Source: Phallusia mammillata
Taxonomy: Eukaryota > Chordata > Ascidiacea > Phlebobranchia > Ascidiidae
Reading direction: 5' to 3'
DNA: 64,000 nt
NCBI GenBank assembly: GCA_003260075.1
Contig: QLIY01000255.1
Span: 62,001-126,000 of the forward strand
Shown: positions 61,761 to 64,000 of the stretch, in pieces
Position numbering within the stretch: the stretch's first letter is position 1
Layout: every line of letters starts with the position of its first letter
Made by a program: the position numbers and the translations under genes
The notes under the pieces: model-generated
Seen by the model: only the letters and a program-made list of their open reading frames with translations
The model's database searches: none
Told to the model about the DNA's origin: nothing

Positions 61761-62749
61761 CTAAAAATCATATTGCGACGCACATTTTTCGCCTGTGCAC
61801 TCATCACACTGTGGCCCTGAGTGACAATTTGACTCAGGAAGGCTTTCTGTTTCCTGCAACCTGTCTCTCAGTTCACAAGGCCTCTCACAAGTCTCAGGAT
61901 CGTTCAGTAATGCTTGTACTGAAGAATCGACCGCCACGTAACATACACAGGACTCGAGACCACCTGAACTACGGCAGGGCTTGCGTTTTCCGGCATGTGA
62001 TATTCGAGATCTGTGAAATAGTAGAATTTAGTTCAGTGGTGCCAGAACGTTTGATAAAATAAATCACGTCATTTTGTTAGTGCAATCAGAGTTGTAAACA
62101 GGCCTGAAATTGGAGCCCAAACCCGGCTAGAACTCTAATCGTTTTTGAGAAGCCCGTTTAGGCCCGAAAGTTTGATTGCCAGCCCAATATATAGAACCCA
62201 CAGAAAGGACCAAGACGACATACACAATAGACAATTGGTCTTGAACAAGGGTGTTTTAGGGCTGTTTGACATTAGGTCAGGTCCAACAACTGGCTACTTA
62301 GCTAGTTTTTTATTCAAACAAATACTGACACAGAGTGTAAAGTCGGGCTCAAATCAAGCCCGTTATTTTGAAGAAACCTAAGCCCGACCCCAGCCCGACT
62401 TACAACTCTGAGCGCAACAGGGTACATCTGATCAGTACAAATTTAATAAACAGATCCGTATGTAATATGTGTGCGTAAGTTATAACCCTGTTTCTATAAT
62501 ACATGACATATGCCCCCCCCCCACAAATTTAATAAACAGATCCGTATGTAATATGTGTGCGTAAGTTATAGCCTACCCTGTTTCTATAATACATGACATA
62601 TTACGACAGAAATTTCTGTAATCTATCATCCAAATTTTGCCTCCAGTGGGAAATGGAACATTAACCACGTAAAATCGCTGTGACGTTAATAGCAACGTAT
62701 TTTGTGGCGATTTCATCTTTTCCTTACATAAGTCTGACGTTAATGCAAC
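61761..62749 (-). CDS. Last two exons of a Cys-rich protein, family not recognised
   Basis: Exon 62749-62577 (or from 62733) joins 62010-61761 in phase 2. The joined frame has no stop until TAG at 61763-61761. The second exon encodes a Cys-rich tail of about 83 residues (GKRKPCRSSGGLESCVCYVA, PETCERPCELRDRLQE, GPQCDECTGEKCASQYDF) with ten Cys. The first has RFYVVNVPFPTGGKIWMIDY and CRNMSC. Splice sites (TTTCACAG acceptor, GTAGGC donor) and compositional difference from the surrounding AT-rich DNA support coding. The Cys spacing suggests a secreted or luminal domain, an inference. Upstream exons were not found with confidence in 62750-64000; the gene may begin outside the window. A hAT-like element lies in the intron, as does a C-run joint that repeats the end of the first exon. 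Confidence 0.45.
62088..62411. mobile_element. hAT-like element in the Cys-rich gene intron
   Basis: Ends CAGAGTTGTAA and TTACAACTCTG are inverted. Flanks AGTGCAAT and AGCGCAAC match at six of eight. The interior has GCCCGA-rich stretches near both ends. Confidence 0.6.
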
Positions 62750-64000
62750 CTTCAAAACAAAACCGCTGCTGCTACTAAACCGGTATTTTACACCTTAGGT
62801 GAGAAAACAGGTGCTATGATTAAATTTTATTGGATGTATTAAGGGGAATGTGCCCCCAATTTGAGCTCGTTGTTATGTAAAAAGCCTCAAATGTGAATAG
62901 ATTTGTTTGCATTCTGCCATTTACATAATTAATTTGTGGTATTTACCAATTTTAGTGTAAATGGTTTCCTTACAATCATGTCAAGATTAAACGTTTATGC
63001 CAGCTAGAACGGCCAGCTGCAAAATTGCGCATAATTATTAAATTGAAACGACACAAACAAGTTTCTACACAAAATTGACCTACTTACGGTGTAAGGCAAT
63101 TTCATGAGACTAAACCTAAAATGCCCAATTCTGTAATGTTTTTAATGATGTAGAATTCATCATGACATTCCAAAACAATTTGTTTACTGGACAAAATAGT
63201 TAAATAATAATCGGCGGTGTTTTAAATTGGCGACCTTAAAAGTTTGGTTATTAACTTTATACACTAAAAAAGTGAAACCGGCATATTTGTCCGAAATGTT
63301 TTGGAAAACCAGCCTTTGTACTGTATATCACTAGTTCGCGACTTTTGTTTACATATTCTCAACACACGTTTCATGTTGTAGGTTATAATCCCGGAAAGTG
63401 ACGTAACAGAGTAGGTTTGTTTATGTTTATGACGTGCGTCACGCGTCATGTGTAGAGCAGTAGACTGCCCCCCCCCCATTCTCAACACACGTTTCATGTT
63501 GTAGGTTATAATCCCGGAAAGTGACATAACAGAGTAGGTTTGTTTATGTTTATGACGTGCGTCACGCGTCATATGTAGAGCAGTAGACTATGGATGGAAT
63601 ACTGCACAGGTCTTGTCATAAAGAAGATGTGTTTTAATGTGACCATATCTGGAAATGACATTAGCGCGCCACACATATACCACAGCTAGCAACTTTTAAT
63701 CCTTTTCTATATTTTTCCTAATATCGTGAAGTCATAACATTAAAAACTATTGTTACACTATTTGCAAAGTAACTATAGCAAATTCGTTTAAATTCGTTAC
63801 CACAATAGATAAAAGTGACAGCAATTGTTCAAATATTTACTAAATAGACCCTTCTAACTCTGTATGTTGTGTTTATATTTAGGGGTCAATATGGTCTTGA
63901 TGGGAACGGACAGTTGTTCACACATTTTTGTCACGCCCACCACTTGCACAGTGCACGCATCTGCACTCATGTGTGCAATTTCAACAACATTGGAGATACG
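62750..64000. other. Right edge, no gene recognised
   Basis: Upstream exons of the Cys-rich gene should lie here or beyond. Only a duplicated block (63350-63467 and 63477-63600) joined by a C run stands out. It contains CRE-like and CACGTCA motifs and could be promoter sequence. Confidence 0.4.

Overview
The window is animal nuclear DNA: AT-rich, with spliced genes (short GT-AG introns plus two GC-AG introns), many short hAT-type elements and tRNA-derived SINE-like repeats. The gene set (sperm-type Na+/H+ exchanger, PSPH, NPC2, NXF1, ECH1, MIIP), the compact gene spacing and the Link-domain protein point to an invertebrate deuterostome. An ascidian of the Ciona type is my best guess, inferred from overall character and not from a database match.

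Layout. 195-9065 (-): first 11 coding exons of a sperm-type Na+/H+ exchanger (SLC9C family); the gene runs off the left edge. 9604-14282 (+): head-to-head with it, a six-exon gene for a long Ser-rich protein with one C-terminal membrane segment, not recognised. 14283-20368: no gene seen; repeats and duplicated blocks joined by G tracts. 20369-29642 (+): 14 coding exons for a type II membrane protein with a Thr-rich stalk, a Link (hyaluronan-binding type) domain and a C-terminal part resembling a GH18 TIM barrel. 32188-34756 (-): phosphoserine phosphatase. 36113-36568 (+): NPC2 in one coding exon. 37118-46706 (+): NXF1 mRNA export receptor, 18 coding exons. 48360-52458 (+): ECH1 dienoyl-CoA isomerase, with a likely mitochondrial N-terminus and a C-terminal SKL. 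52743-59327 (-): MIIP-like gene, tail-to-tail with ECH1. 61761-62749 (-): last two exons of an unrecognised Cys-rich protein.

Reading frame and intron phase agree across every junction I list; this is the main support for the gene models. The genes are unrelated housekeeping, sperm, lipid and surface functions; I see no operon or pathway cluster.

The most pervasive structure is about 20 short C or G runs (8-12 nt), plus two single N positions, at which the preceding 50-600 bases start over as a slightly different copy. Six longer C runs (54-96 nt) also occur, and in two repeat copies such a run stands where sister copies have ordinary sequence. The best explanation is assembly joints and gap filling between divergent haplotypes, not biology, but several duplicate coding exons and would mislead gene prediction. 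The most interesting biological candidate is the Link plus GH18-like membrane protein. Its stalk grew by tandem exon duplication, and the younger copy then received two hAT insertions whose empty sites survive in the older copy.
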